From contig JAAZGU010000125.1 of NCBI GenBank assembly GCA_012511085.1, positions 1-15,389 on the forward strand: DNA of 15,389 nt, in the 5' to 3' direction. Of the stretch, positions 7,197-13,541 are shown piece by piece; position 1 is the stretch's first letter, and every line of letters begins with the position of its first letter. The translations under genes were made by a program, and so were the position numbers. The DNA is from Erysipelothrix sp. GTDB taxonomy: Bacteria; Bacillota_I; Bacilli_A; Erysipelotrichales; Erysipelotrichaceae. The notes below the pieces were generated by a model that was not told where the DNA came from, did not search any database, and saw only the letters and a program-made list of their open reading frames with translations.

Positions 7197-9050
7197 CTAT
7201 GTTTTCAGGCGATAGCGTATCAAACGCATGCCATTTAAAATAACTGCCAGGATGCTGCCTTCGTGCACCAACATCCCAATCGACATGTTCATCCATTCAC
7301 TAAATAATACACTAGCTAATAGGACGAACACAACCCCAACCGCAACCACAATGTTTTGCATCATGTTGTGGGTCGTAGCTTTAACCAGACCCAAAGCATG
7401 CGGTAAACGGTTAAAGTCAGAATTCATCAATACCACATCCGATGTTTCAATCGCAACATCGGTCCCGCCACCCATTGCAATCCCAATCTGGGCTAAGGCT
7501 AATGATGGACTATCGTTGACACCATCTCCAACAAACGCAACGACTTCGCCAGCTTCAATGCTTTTTCTTACAAATTCTGCCTTATCTTCAGGCAGCATGT
7601 TGCCATAAGCTTGTGTTAAGCCCAATTCCTGACTTATCGCATCCACGGTCCCTTGGTTATCACCCGATAACATCACAAGGTTTTTCACACCTTGTTTTTT
7701 TAGGGTTTGTAAATCCTTTTTCACATTGGGTCGGATTTGATCGCGGATTCCCATCAAGATTGTAATCTTTTGGTCAACTGCGGTTAAAACAATGGAGTTG
7801 CCTTGCTGTTGAAGCGCTGCGACATCTTTTAATACTTGGTCTGGCAGGTGGATGTTTTGGTTTTCCATAATCGCAACATTACCTACAACAAGTTCATGTT
7901 GATTAACGGTGGCGATAATGCCACCACCCTTAATGACTTGTGTGTTGTTTACCTCTTGATAGTCAACCTCACCTATCTCATTAAGAATGGCTTTCGCAAG
8001 TGGGTGATCAGATTCTCTTTCTATGCTTGCCAGATACACAAGCGCTGCTTCACTGTTTTGATTGTAAGTGATTGTTTTTGAAACCGATGGATTACCGATG
8101 GTTAGGGTTCCTGTTTTATCAAAGATCATGGTGTCTAAACGGCTAAAATCACGAATAACTTCACTACCTTTTAATAAGATACCATGGCTTGCACCATTAC
8201 CGATACCAGCAACGTGGGACACCGGCACCCCGATGACAAGTGCACCAGGACATCCTAACACAAGCATGGTAATCGCAAGTTCCACATCTTTTGTGATTAG
8301 CCACACAACAAAAGCAATGACAAGTACGGCAGGTGTGTAGTATTTCGCAAAGCGATCAATGAAACGTTCGGCTTCTGATTTTGAGTCTTGCGCTTCTTCG
8401 ACCAATTCGATAATCTTTCCAAAGGTTGTATCTTCTCCCACGCGGCTTGCCTCAATTTGTAAAGTCCCATTATCTAAAATGGTTCCGGCATACACAAATG
8501 AACCGTTTTCTTTGGCAACGGGGATTGACTCACCCGTGATACTCGCCTCATTGATGCTTCCTTCGCCAACGATAACAATACCATCCACTGGCACCTTCGC
8601 CCCAGTTTTAACAAGCAAAGTATCTCCGACATCCACATCATCAACATCAATCGCTTCAAAATCACCAGCTTCGTTTAGGCGTAAGGCACTTTCTGGTGCC
8701 ATTTCGGTGAGCGCTTTGATTGCTGAACGTGTTTTGTTGAGCGTACGTTGTTCTAAATAAGCTCCAAACAAAAACAGGAACGTAACAATCGCCGATTCTT
8801 CAAAGTTCTTAATCAAGAATGCCCCTGTAACCGCAATCGTTACCAGCAAATCAATGCTGATTACTTTAAAGCGTAAGGCTTGATAAGCTTGAATAGCGAT
8901 TGGCAACACACCCAAAATGGATGAAATAACCAAGAGTCCCATGCTGACTTGCTCCCATTTCAAGGTCCAATGGATGATGAAGGCAAGCGCAATCAAGACG
9001 CCCGTTAACCATGCAATTTGGTTTTTATGCTTTAATATAAAACGTTGCAT
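7197..9050 (-). CDS. P1B-type heavy-metal-transporting ATPase with CPG and HEGS motifs
   Basis: Membrane pump that exports a transition-metal ion at the cost of ATP, 617 aa. Visible motifs are TGES (172-175) in the actuator domain, DKTGT with phosphorylated Asp311, HP at 349-350 marking the P1B class, and GDGVND (508-513). In the transmembrane metal site the usual CPC/SPC is replaced by CPG (267-269), with Pro276 following. TM8 has HEGS (596-599), close to the HEGxT signature of P1B-4 ATPases, which move Co, Fe(II) or Zn rather than Cu(I). No N-terminal HMA domain is present; a separate HMA protein follows. The ribosome site is weak and the gene begins 8 bases after the upstream stop, which suggests translational coupling. 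The metal is uncertain. Confidence 0.88.
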   Translation of the reverse strand: MQRFILKHKNQIAWLTGVLIALAFIIHWTLKWEQVSMGLLVISSILGVLPIAIQAYQALRFKVISIDLLVTIAVTGAFLIKNFEESAIVTFLFLFGAYLEQRTLNKTRSAIKALTEMAPESALRLNEAGDFEAIDVDDVDVGDTLLVKTGAKVPVDGIVIVGEGSINEASITGESIPVAKENGSFVYAGTILDNGTLQIEASRVGEDTTFGKIIELVEEAQDSKSEAERFIDRFAKYYTPAVLVIAFVVWLITKDVELAITMLVLGCPGALVIGVPVSHVAGIGNGASHGILLKGSEVIRDFSRLDTMIFDKTGTLTIGNPSVSKTITYNQNSEAALVYLASIERESDHPLAKAILNEIGEVDYQEVNNTQVIKGGGIIATVNQHELVVGNVAIMENQNIHLPDQVLKDVAALQQQGNSIVLTAVDQKITILMGIRDQIRPNVKKDLQTLKKQGVKNLVMLSGDNQGTVDAISQELGLTQAYGNMLPEDKAEFVRKSIEAGEVVAFVGDGVNDSPSLALAQIGIAMGGGTDVAIETSDVVLMNSDFNRLPHALGLVKATTHNMMQNIVVAVGVVFVLLASVLFSEWMNMSIGMLVHEGSILAVILNGMRLIRYRLKT

Positions 9051-9058
9051 TTTTTATC

Positions 9059-9349
9059 TTAAACTTCCAATCCGTATGTTTGATCCATATCTTGTAGCAT
9101 GTGATACACAGCCGCATAGGTTTCACAAACATCATGAGGAACTTCATAATGATTGGTAATTGTGCGTAATTGTTTGAAGTAATCATCCATGTTTAAATTG
9201 TCTTGATTGAATTGTTCATGCATGGCATCAAAGACTGCTTTGACATCATGAAATTCTGGATGTTCCTCACCGTGCACGCGTGCCACGACCGGTACAAATT
9301 TAACTAACTTTTCTAAATGTTTACTCATTGTATTTTTAAATTGATTCAT
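9059..9349 (-). CDS. Small Ric/ScdA-like (hemerythrin-related) protein
   Basis: A 96-aa soluble protein and first gene of the metal/redox operon. Segments VARVHGEEHPEF (22-33) and LRTITNHYEVPHDVCETYAAVY (in two parts, 61-82, with Cys75) resemble the C-terminal region of the di-iron Fe-S cluster repair proteins Ric/ScdA/YtfE. The HMxKEE..LFP and HIHLEN..LFP segments that supply di-iron ligands in those proteins are not seen, so this is a shortened relative that may not bind iron the same way. It has many histidines (11, 26, 30, 34, 44, 67, 72, 83). GGAGGT precedes the ATG at 9349. Family assignment is from memory of motif patterns; function is unknown, with a role in oxidative or nitrosative stress or in metal handling inferred from context. 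Confidence 0.6.
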   Translation of the reverse strand: MNQFKNTMSKHLEKLVKFVPVVARVHGEEHPEFHDVKAVFDAMHEQFNQDNLNMDDYFKQLRTITNHYEVPHDVCETYAAVYHMLQDMDQTYGLEV

Positions 9350-9369
9350 ATTCTACCTCCACAGCTTTA

Positions 9370-9375
9370 ATTATA
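9370..9375 (-). promoter_or_regulatory. -10 box of the metal/redox operon promoter
   Basis: TATAAT on the minus strand predicts a start near 9363, 14 bases before the ATG codon at 9349. At 17 bp upstream the hexamer is AAGTTC, unlike TTGACA, so the promoter probably needs an activator. Confidence 0.6.
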
Positions 9376-9393
9376 CGGATTTAAATTAAAAAG

Positions 9394-9413
9394 AACTTGA
9401 TCTGAATCAAGTT
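9394..9413. promoter_or_regulatory. FNR/CRP-type operator (perfect palindrome)
   Basis: AACTTGAT-CTGA-ATCAAGTT is a perfect 8-bp inverted repeat with a 4-bp spacer and contains the FNR consensus TTGAT-N4-ATCAA in full. Its centre (9403.5) is about 40.5 bp upstream of the start predicted from the -10 box, matching the class II activator position (-41.5). Firmicute FNR/Flp-like regulators also recognise this sequence. The regulator gene is not in the window. Confidence 0.75.
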
Positions 9414-9444
9414 TTCCAACTTTTTAGTCTACTTGCATCACATT

Positions 9445-9469
9445 AAAAAACTTCACCACAGGTGAAGTT
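9445..9469 (-). terminator. Terminator of tRNA-Lys
   Basis: The stem AACTTCACC/GGTGAAGTT (9449-9457 with 9461-9469) has a 3-base loop and is followed by TTTT into the flanking AT-rich DNA on the minus strand. The plus side also runs into T-rich sequence (ATTTGTTTTTTT), so it may work in both directions. Confidence 0.75.
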
Positions 9470-9487
9470 CATTTGTTTTTTTATGAT

Positions 9488-9563
9488 TGGTGCCCCGTCA
9501 CGGGATCGAACCGTGGACCCACTGATTAAGAGTCAGTTGCTCTACCGACTGAGCTAACGGGAC
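9488..9563 (-). tRNA. tRNA-Lys (anticodon CUU)
   Basis: A 76-nt tRNA with acceptor stem GTCCCGT/ACGGGGC (one G.U pair), discriminator A and encoded CCA. The anticodon loop is CTCTTAA, giving CUU, which reads only AAG. It has its own promoter and terminator. A UUU isoacceptor for AAA must be elsewhere in the genome. Confidence 0.95.
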
Positions 9564-9575
9564 ATTTGCCTTTTT

Positions 9576-9603
9576 ATTATACACCTACAAGAAGACATTG
9601 CAA
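9576..9603 (-). promoter_or_regulatory. Promoter of tRNA-Lys
   Basis: -35 TTGCAA (9603-9598) and -10 TATAAT (9581-9576) on the minus strand, with a 16-bp spacer. It lies between the tRNA-Glu terminator and the tRNA-Lys 5' end. Confidence 0.7.
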
Positions 9604-9615
9604 CCATGATACCAA

Positions 9616-9648
9616 CAAAAATAAAAAAACTACAAGATGCTTTGTAGT
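9616..9648 (-). terminator. Terminator of the tRNA-Asn/Glu unit
   Basis: ACTACAAAG/CTTGTAGT-type hairpin (9629-9648) followed on the minus strand by TTTTTTATTTTTG. It lies 12 bases past the CCA end of tRNA-Glu. Confidence 0.8.
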
Positions 9649-9660
9649 TCGTTTATTACT

Positions 9661-9736
9661 TGGTGACCCGTACGGGATTCGAACCCGTGAATGCATGCGT
9701 GAAAGGCATGTGAGTTAACCGCTTCTCCAACGGGCC
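9661..9736 (-). tRNA. tRNA-Glu (anticodon UUC)
   Basis: A 76-nt tRNA with acceptor GGCCCGT/ACGGGTC, discriminator A, and encoded CCA at 9661-9663. The anticodon loop is CTTTCAC (UUC). It follows tRNA-Asn by 6 bases in the same transcript. Confidence 0.95.
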
Positions 9737-9742
9737 ACTAGA

Positions 9743-9817
9743 TGGCGCCTGAAACAGGATTTGAACCTGTGACCAACCGGTTAACAGCCGGTTGCTCTAC
9801 CGCTGAGCTATTCAGGC
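9743..9817 (-). tRNA. tRNA-Asn (anticodon GUU)
   Basis: A 75-nt tRNA with acceptor GCCTGAA/TTCAGGC, discriminator G and encoded CCA. The anticodon loop is CTGTTAA (GUU). It is the first tRNA of the Asn-Glu unit. Confidence 0.95.
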
Positions 9818-9837
9818 AGCTTTGCAAGTGCCTATAA

Positions 9838-9866
9838 AATATATCATAAGATTGCCTTTTATGCAA
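9838..9866 (-). promoter_or_regulatory. Promoter of the tRNA-Asn/Glu unit
   Basis: -35 TTGCAT (9866-9861) and -10 TATATT (9843-9838) on the minus strand with a 17-bp spacer, 20 bases before tRNA-Asn. Confidence 0.65.
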
Positions 9867-9883
9867 TACCTTAAACATTGATT

Positions 9884-9911
9884 TGTGCATTTATTACGCC
9901 ATTAATGCACA
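9884..9911. promoter_or_regulatory. Inverted repeat between the divergent tRNA-Asn and DUF438 genes
   Basis: TGTGCATT (9884-9891) and AATGCACA (9904-9911) form a perfect 8-bp inverted repeat with a 12-bp spacer, so half-sites are about two helical turns apart. Its centre is about 64 bp upstream of the start predicted from the TATAAT at 9950-9955. It could be a dimer-binding operator; the regulator is unknown. Confidence 0.45.
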
Positions 9912-9974
9912 CTTTTATATTTTCTTAAGAGCTTTGATTCTTTATCGTATATAATGAATTTATGGGAGGTAATT

Positions 9975-11123
9975 ATGTCCAAAATTGAAAACATCGCTAA
10001 ATACATCGATGCGATCGCAAACAACGATTTATCACTCGAAACCTATCGAAAGTATGAACAAGATATCCTAAGCGTGACTGGGGATGATTTGTTTACTTTG
10101 TTTTATGAACGTCTCAATAAACAAGAAACACCGCAATCGATTTTACGTTATCTGGATCGTCTCATGCACGTGTTTTATCAAAACTTGAAAAACCATGTTC
10201 TGGATTATCCTGTGAATGAATTTTTAGACGGTTTGCATCAAGAAAATGAGGAGCTTGCGAAACGCCTTGAAAGCATTAAAGTGCATATGCGACGCGATGA
10301 TTGGTTTGAGCAACGCGCGGAGTTGCTGCCACGCTTTGAAGAATTGTTGCAATTTGATGTGCATTATTTAAAGAAAGAAAACATCTTGTTTTCATATTTA
10401 GAAAAACAAGAGGCCCGTTTTCAAGGTGTTAGCATCATGTGGTCACTTCATGATCAGACACGGCAATCTTTAAAAGATGTCATTGAACTTTTATCCCAAG
10501 ATGATAAAGCTGCACTGACAAGCGCAATTGGTCGTTACTTCTTTGATGCTTACGGGCTCATCCAAAAAGAAGAAGCTATTTTGTTTGTAGTCAGCGACGC
10601 GGTGTTAAGTGAAGCTGATTTTGAAGTTATGCAGCACCAAAGTTTTGATTTTGGTTTTGCCTTTATTGATCCTAAACAACCCCAAGCTATAACTCAAGCA
10701 CCCCTAACAACCTCGGGACTCTATGAAAGTGAAACGGGTTCCTTGAGCTTTGAACAAATTACAATGCTTTTAAATACATTGCCCATGGATTGCACCGTTG
10801 TTGATGAACATGACAAGGTTATTTTCTTTAATAACCCAAAAGAGCGTCACTTTTATCGTTCCAAGGCGGTCATCGGTCGTGATGTGAAGAACTGCCATCC
10901 TGCTGAAAGTGTGCACATTGTTAATGATATTGTGGATAGCTTCAAACAAAACAAAAAGGACGTTGCTTCGTTTTGGATAAATTTTAAAGGGAAGAAAATT
11001 CTAATTCAATATTTCGCCTTAAGAGATGAAAACAACACCTACAGAGGCGTTGTCGAAATAAGTCAAGATATAAGTGAAATTTTAACCATAAAAGGTGAAA
11101 AACGTTTGTTGGATTGGGACTAA
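9975..11123 (+). CDS. DUF438 / hemerythrin-like / PAS sensor protein
   Basis: A cytoplasmic 382-aa protein of the DUF438 family. Domains in order: an N-terminal helical DUF438 region (about 1-75); a hemerythrin-like part (about 80-170) with His88, His130, KENILFSYLEK (134-144) and MWSLHD with His159; a linker; and a PAS domain (about 262-375) with the conserved NCHP (306-309) and the C-terminus GEKRLLDW. The family is expected to sense a redox or gaseous ligand through metal or haem, but no output domain is present and the partner is unknown. The start at 9975 has GGGAGGT 5 bases upstream. An in-frame ATG at 9954 overlaps the -10 TATAAT (9950-9955) and is rejected. Its stop codon overlaps that of the convergent MATE gene. 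Confidence 0.85.
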   Translation: MSKIENIAKYIDAIANNDLSLETYRKYEQDILSVTGDDLFTLFYERLNKQETPQSILRYLDRLMHVFYQNLKNHVLDYPVNEFLDGLHQENEELAKRLESIKVHMRRDDWFEQRAELLPRFEELLQFDVHYLKKENILFSYLEKQEARFQGVSIMWSLHDQTRQSLKDVIELLSQDDKAALTSAIGRYFFDAYGLIQKEEAILFVVSDAVLSEADFEVMQHQSFDFGFAFIDPKQPQAITQAPLTTSGLYESETGSLSFEQITMLLNTLPMDCTVVDEHDKVIFFNNPKERHFYRSKAVIGRDVKNCHPAESVHIVNDIVDSFKQNKKDVASFWINFKGKKILIQYFALRDENNTYRGVVEISQDISEILTIKGEKRLLDWD

Positions 11124-12496
11124 ATAACCTGCACTTCATCGATGGTGAGGTTGCGCAACCAACGTTCTTTTCTTATAAGGCTAATCGCAACAGACAATTT
11201 AATTAAATCAGTAACTTGCCCAATGATATATAAAGAATAAACATTAAAGTCTGTAAAATATGTAAATAAAGCAACAATTGGTATGTTGACAGCCCACATA
11301 AATCCAGCATCCATTAACAATGTTGATTTCATATCACCACCAGCGCGCAAAATATAATAACTTTGCGCAGTTGCCATGTAGATCCAAAACATAAAGGCTT
11401 GAATTCTCAACATGGTTGCTGCGATGTGTTGGGTTTGGTCGGATACATTGTAAAAGAGCGGAACAACAAAACTTGTTCCAAACATCACCACACCAAACAA
11501 AACAGCGAGCGATGTTGAAAATCCTAGCATATAATATCCATGTGATTTTGCTTTGTCCAAATCATTGGCACCGAGTGGTTGTGATACAACAATGGTCGTT
11601 GCCACGGACATCCCCGCAAACAACACAAAGAATAAATCCGCCGTTGTTCCTTGAATTGACATCCCTGCAATCACTTCTTTGCCCCGTGTCGCATAAAATT
11701 TAAATAAGGTTGCCATTCCGCCTGACCACATGAGTTCATTGGTCATCAACGGTAATGCTTTTAAAGATATCTTCTTAATGTTTCTATAGGAGACAACGAA
11801 GATGTCTTTTACTTTAGTTGAAAAATGGAAAGCTTTGTATTTCATTATCACCAAGATGATAATCAACTCCACAACTCGAGCAAACACAGTTGCGATTGCT
11901 GCGCCATCAATTCCTAGCTGTGGAAATCCAAAGTGACCAAAAATTAAAGCATAGTTGAAAAAAGCGTTGGTAAGCACTGCGACAATCCCTACATAAAGTG
12001 GCAACTTAGTTTCACCAACGGCCCGCATCGCGTTCGCTATTGAGCCAGACCATGCAACCGGTAAAATTGAAAAGGCTGCTATCTTTATGTATCGGGTGCC
12101 CTCCGTTAGAATTTCAAGATCGTCGGTAAAGAAACCAAGGACGTGATGAGGGTAAATATAAGCAATCCCAAAAAACAATAAGGTGACAAGTGTTGAGGCA
12201 ATGAGTGAAAATCTAAATGATTCTTTCATGTTTGCTTCATCTTTAGCACCGAAATATTGAGCAATGAACACTGCTGCTGCAGCAAAAATGCCCATCAATG
12301 AAAACAAGCCAACCATGAAAAAACGATTGCTGCTCGCAACACCACCTAGGGCAGCGTCTCCTAATTGACCAATCATTAGATTATCCACGAGGTTGACAGA
12401 ACTTGTGACTAATTGTTGAAACATGAGCGGCACTGCCAAACTTAAGACATACTTATAAAAAGTTTTATCCGCTATAAATTTTTTATATCTTTCCAT
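11120..12496 (-). CDS. MATE-family multidrug/cation efflux transporter
   Basis: Inner-membrane antiporter of 458 aa with about twelve hydrophobic segments in two similar halves. Motifs include PLMFQQLVTSSVNLVDNLMIGQLGDAAL-type N-terminal sequence (about 20-50), an SNRFFMVGLFSLMGIFAAAA stretch, GAAIATVFARVVE, and in the second half VSQPLGANDLDKAKSHG. The family exports drugs or metabolites using Na+ or H+ gradients; the substrate is unknown. The start at 12496 has AGGAGA 3 bases upstream; the upstream ATG at 12529 lies in a terminator hairpin and is rejected. The T-tract of the tRNA-Ala terminator ends directly before this ribosome site, so expression seems to depend on read-through from the tRNA-Ile/Ala promoter. 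It ends tail-to-tail with the DUF438 gene, sharing four bases. Confidence 0.9.
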   Translation of the reverse strand: MERYKKFIADKTFYKYVLSLAVPLMFQQLVTSSVNLVDNLMIGQLGDAALGGVASSNRFFMVGLFSLMGIFAAAAVFIAQYFGAKDEANMKESFRFSLIASTLVTLLFFGIAYIYPHHVLGFFTDDLEILTEGTRYIKIAAFSILPVAWSGSIANAMRAVGETKLPLYVGIVAVLTNAFFNYALIFGHFGFPQLGIDGAAIATVFARVVELIIILVIMKYKAFHFSTKVKDIFVVSYRNIKKISLKALPLMTNELMWSGGMATLFKFYATRGKEVIAGMSIQGTTADLFFVLFAGMSVATTIVVSQPLGANDLDKAKSHGYYMLGFSTSLAVLFGVVMFGTSFVVPLFYNVSDQTQHIAATMLRIQAFMFWIYMATAQSYYILRAGGDMKSTLLMDAGFMWAVNIPIVALFTYFTDFNVYSLYIIGQVTDLIKLSVAISLIRKERWLRNLTIDEVQVI

Positions 12497-12506
12497 GATT
12501 CTCCTA

Positions 12507-12534
12507 TAAAAAAGGCGATGACTGCTCATCGCCT
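12507..12534 (-). terminator. Terminator of tRNA-Ile/Ala, adjoining the MATE ribosome site
   Basis: On the minus strand AGGCGATGA (12534-12526) pairs with TCATCGCCT (12521-12513) around a 4-base loop, followed by six T (12512-12507). The MATE ribosome site AGGAGA begins two bases further on. A terminated transcript would lack it. Confidence 0.85.
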
Positions 12535-12546
12535 AGGCTTTTTATC

Positions 12547-12622
12547 TGGTGGAGCTTATCGGACTCGAACCGATGACCCCCTGCGTGCAAGGCAGGTGCT
12601 CTCCCAACTGAGCTAAAACCCC
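12547..12622 (-). tRNA. tRNA-Ala (anticodon UGC)
   Basis: A 76-nt tRNA with acceptor GGGGTTT/AAGCTCC (two G.U pairs), discriminator A and encoded CCA. The anticodon loop is CTTGCAC (UGC). It lies 13 bases after tRNA-Ile. Confidence 0.95.
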
Positions 12623-12635
12623 ATTTAAAGAAAAT

Positions 12636-12712
<77 letters not shown>

Positions 12713-12734
12713 AATTTTCACTGAATGCCTTATA

Positions 12735-12763
12735 AATATACCATTTAGAGCCATAACTGTCAA
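12735..12763 (-). promoter_or_regulatory. Promoter of the tRNA-Ile/Ala (and MATE) unit
   Basis: -35 TTGACA (12763-12758, perfect) and -10 TATATT (12740-12735) on the minus strand, with a 17-bp spacer. It is the strongest promoter match in the window. Confidence 0.8.
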
Positions 12764-12932
12764 CACATTAGGTCTTTTTTCCATAAAGAAAACTCCGGTT
12801 TTTTAATAAGTTGTTTTAATCATAAAATTATAATAAAACTTATAAAACAAACCACATTTTCTGCTTTTAGTTTAACATTCATTACTCATATTTAAATCTT
12901 TTTTAAGCACAACCTGCCGTTCTTTATTTTAA
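12764..12932. other. AT-rich intergenic stretch
   Basis: Very AT-rich DNA between the tRNA-Ile promoter and the unrecognised gene at 12999. It has several loose A/T-rich inverted repeats (for example AAAACTCCGGTTTT near 12788) but no convincing gene, promoter or RNA structure. Confidence 0.5.
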
Positions 12933-12972
12933 GCTACCTTTAAGGTGGATAATCCTTTAAAATAAGGATAGC
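12933..12972 (+). promoter_or_regulatory. Nested inverted repeats upstream of the 180-aa gene
   Basis: GCTA (12933) pairs with TAGC (12969-12972) and encloses ACCTTTAAGGT (12936-12946) and ATCCTT-N6-AAGGAT (12952-12969). The whole lies about 16 bases before the ribosome site of the next gene. It could be a leader RNA structure or an operator. The arms are short and the DNA is AT-rich, so chance is possible. Confidence 0.3.
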
Positions 12973-12998
12973 AGTATTTATTTATGGTGGAGGACAAC

Positions 12999-13541
12999 AT
13001 GTTTAATCGAATACAATACTTGGAAAAACTACAATACAAATCAACAATTCCTTTTTTCGTGGATGATTTAGAAACTTCTCTAAAAACTCTCTTTGAACCC
13101 CATGTGGTCGATGATATTTCGAACATGGATAACGGCTATGCTTTTGAATTTCTCATTGCGATTAACAATCAAGGTTTTTTCGCACATAAAGTCGATTTAG
13201 GGGATGGTGTCACCATGCATGATATCGATGATGCGATAGTTGAGCGTGATCTTTATTTTTTAAACATCACCGTTTCAACTGAAAAACCATTTGCAAGTGC
13301 CGTGTATTTAAAATATCCAAAAGGTTCTGATAATAATACACCGGAACTATCCACACAACCTTTTCATTTAGATCATCAGCGTTTCTTTGATTTGTATCTC
13401 TTATTTTTAAATGAATACCATTTGGTTCATGTTACCCTTGATGATTTAAAACAAAAAGTAAAATGGGAAGCTGAAATTGTGTCTTTCTATTATCGATATT
13501 TTAATCCTTATCTTGATGATGCATTAAAGCTACCCTTTTAG
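12999..13541 (+). CDS. Unrecognised 180-aa soluble protein
   Basis: I do not recognise this family. The product has no signal peptide, no hydrophobic segment long enough to span a membrane, and no cysteines. It is acidic and rich in aromatic residues, with an alternating pattern suggesting a mixed alpha/beta fold in the first two thirds (AFEFLIAINNQGFF, DLYFLNITVSTEKPF, ASAVYLKYPKG). A helical C-terminal part ends in NPYLDDALKLPF. The ATG at 12999 has GGAGG 5 bases upstream; the in-frame ATG at 12984 lies before that site and is rejected. Nested inverted repeats lie upstream. Its last 41 bases overlap the 3' end of the GNAT gene on the other strand. Codon use resembles its neighbours, so a real gene is likely. 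Confidence 0.75.
   Translation: MFNRIQYLEKLQYKSTIPFFVDDLETSLKTLFEPHVVDDISNMDNGYAFEFLIAINNQGFFAHKVDLGDGVTMHDIDDAIVERDLYFLNITVSTEKPFASAVYLKYPKGSDNNTPELSTQPFHLDHQRFFDLYLLFLNEYHLVHVTLDDLKQKVKWEAEIVSFYYRYFNPYLDDALKLPF

Noticed and set aside
7175..7197. A copper export operon (CopA/CopZ)
   Set aside because: The ATPase lacks CPC and an N-terminal HMA domain and has HEGS in TM8, and the small HMA protein has VCPSC rather than MxCxxC, so copper is not supported.
8359..8760. A 133-codon open frame on the plus strand inside the metal ATPase gene
   Set aside because: It is antisense to a conserved P-type ATPase, has no ribosome site and no family-like sequence; it mirrors the coding bias of the true gene.
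12929..13126. A 65-codon open frame on the minus strand at the start of the unrecognised gene
   Set aside because: No ribosome site and no recognisable sequence; the plus-strand frame has a strong ribosome site and a sensible length.
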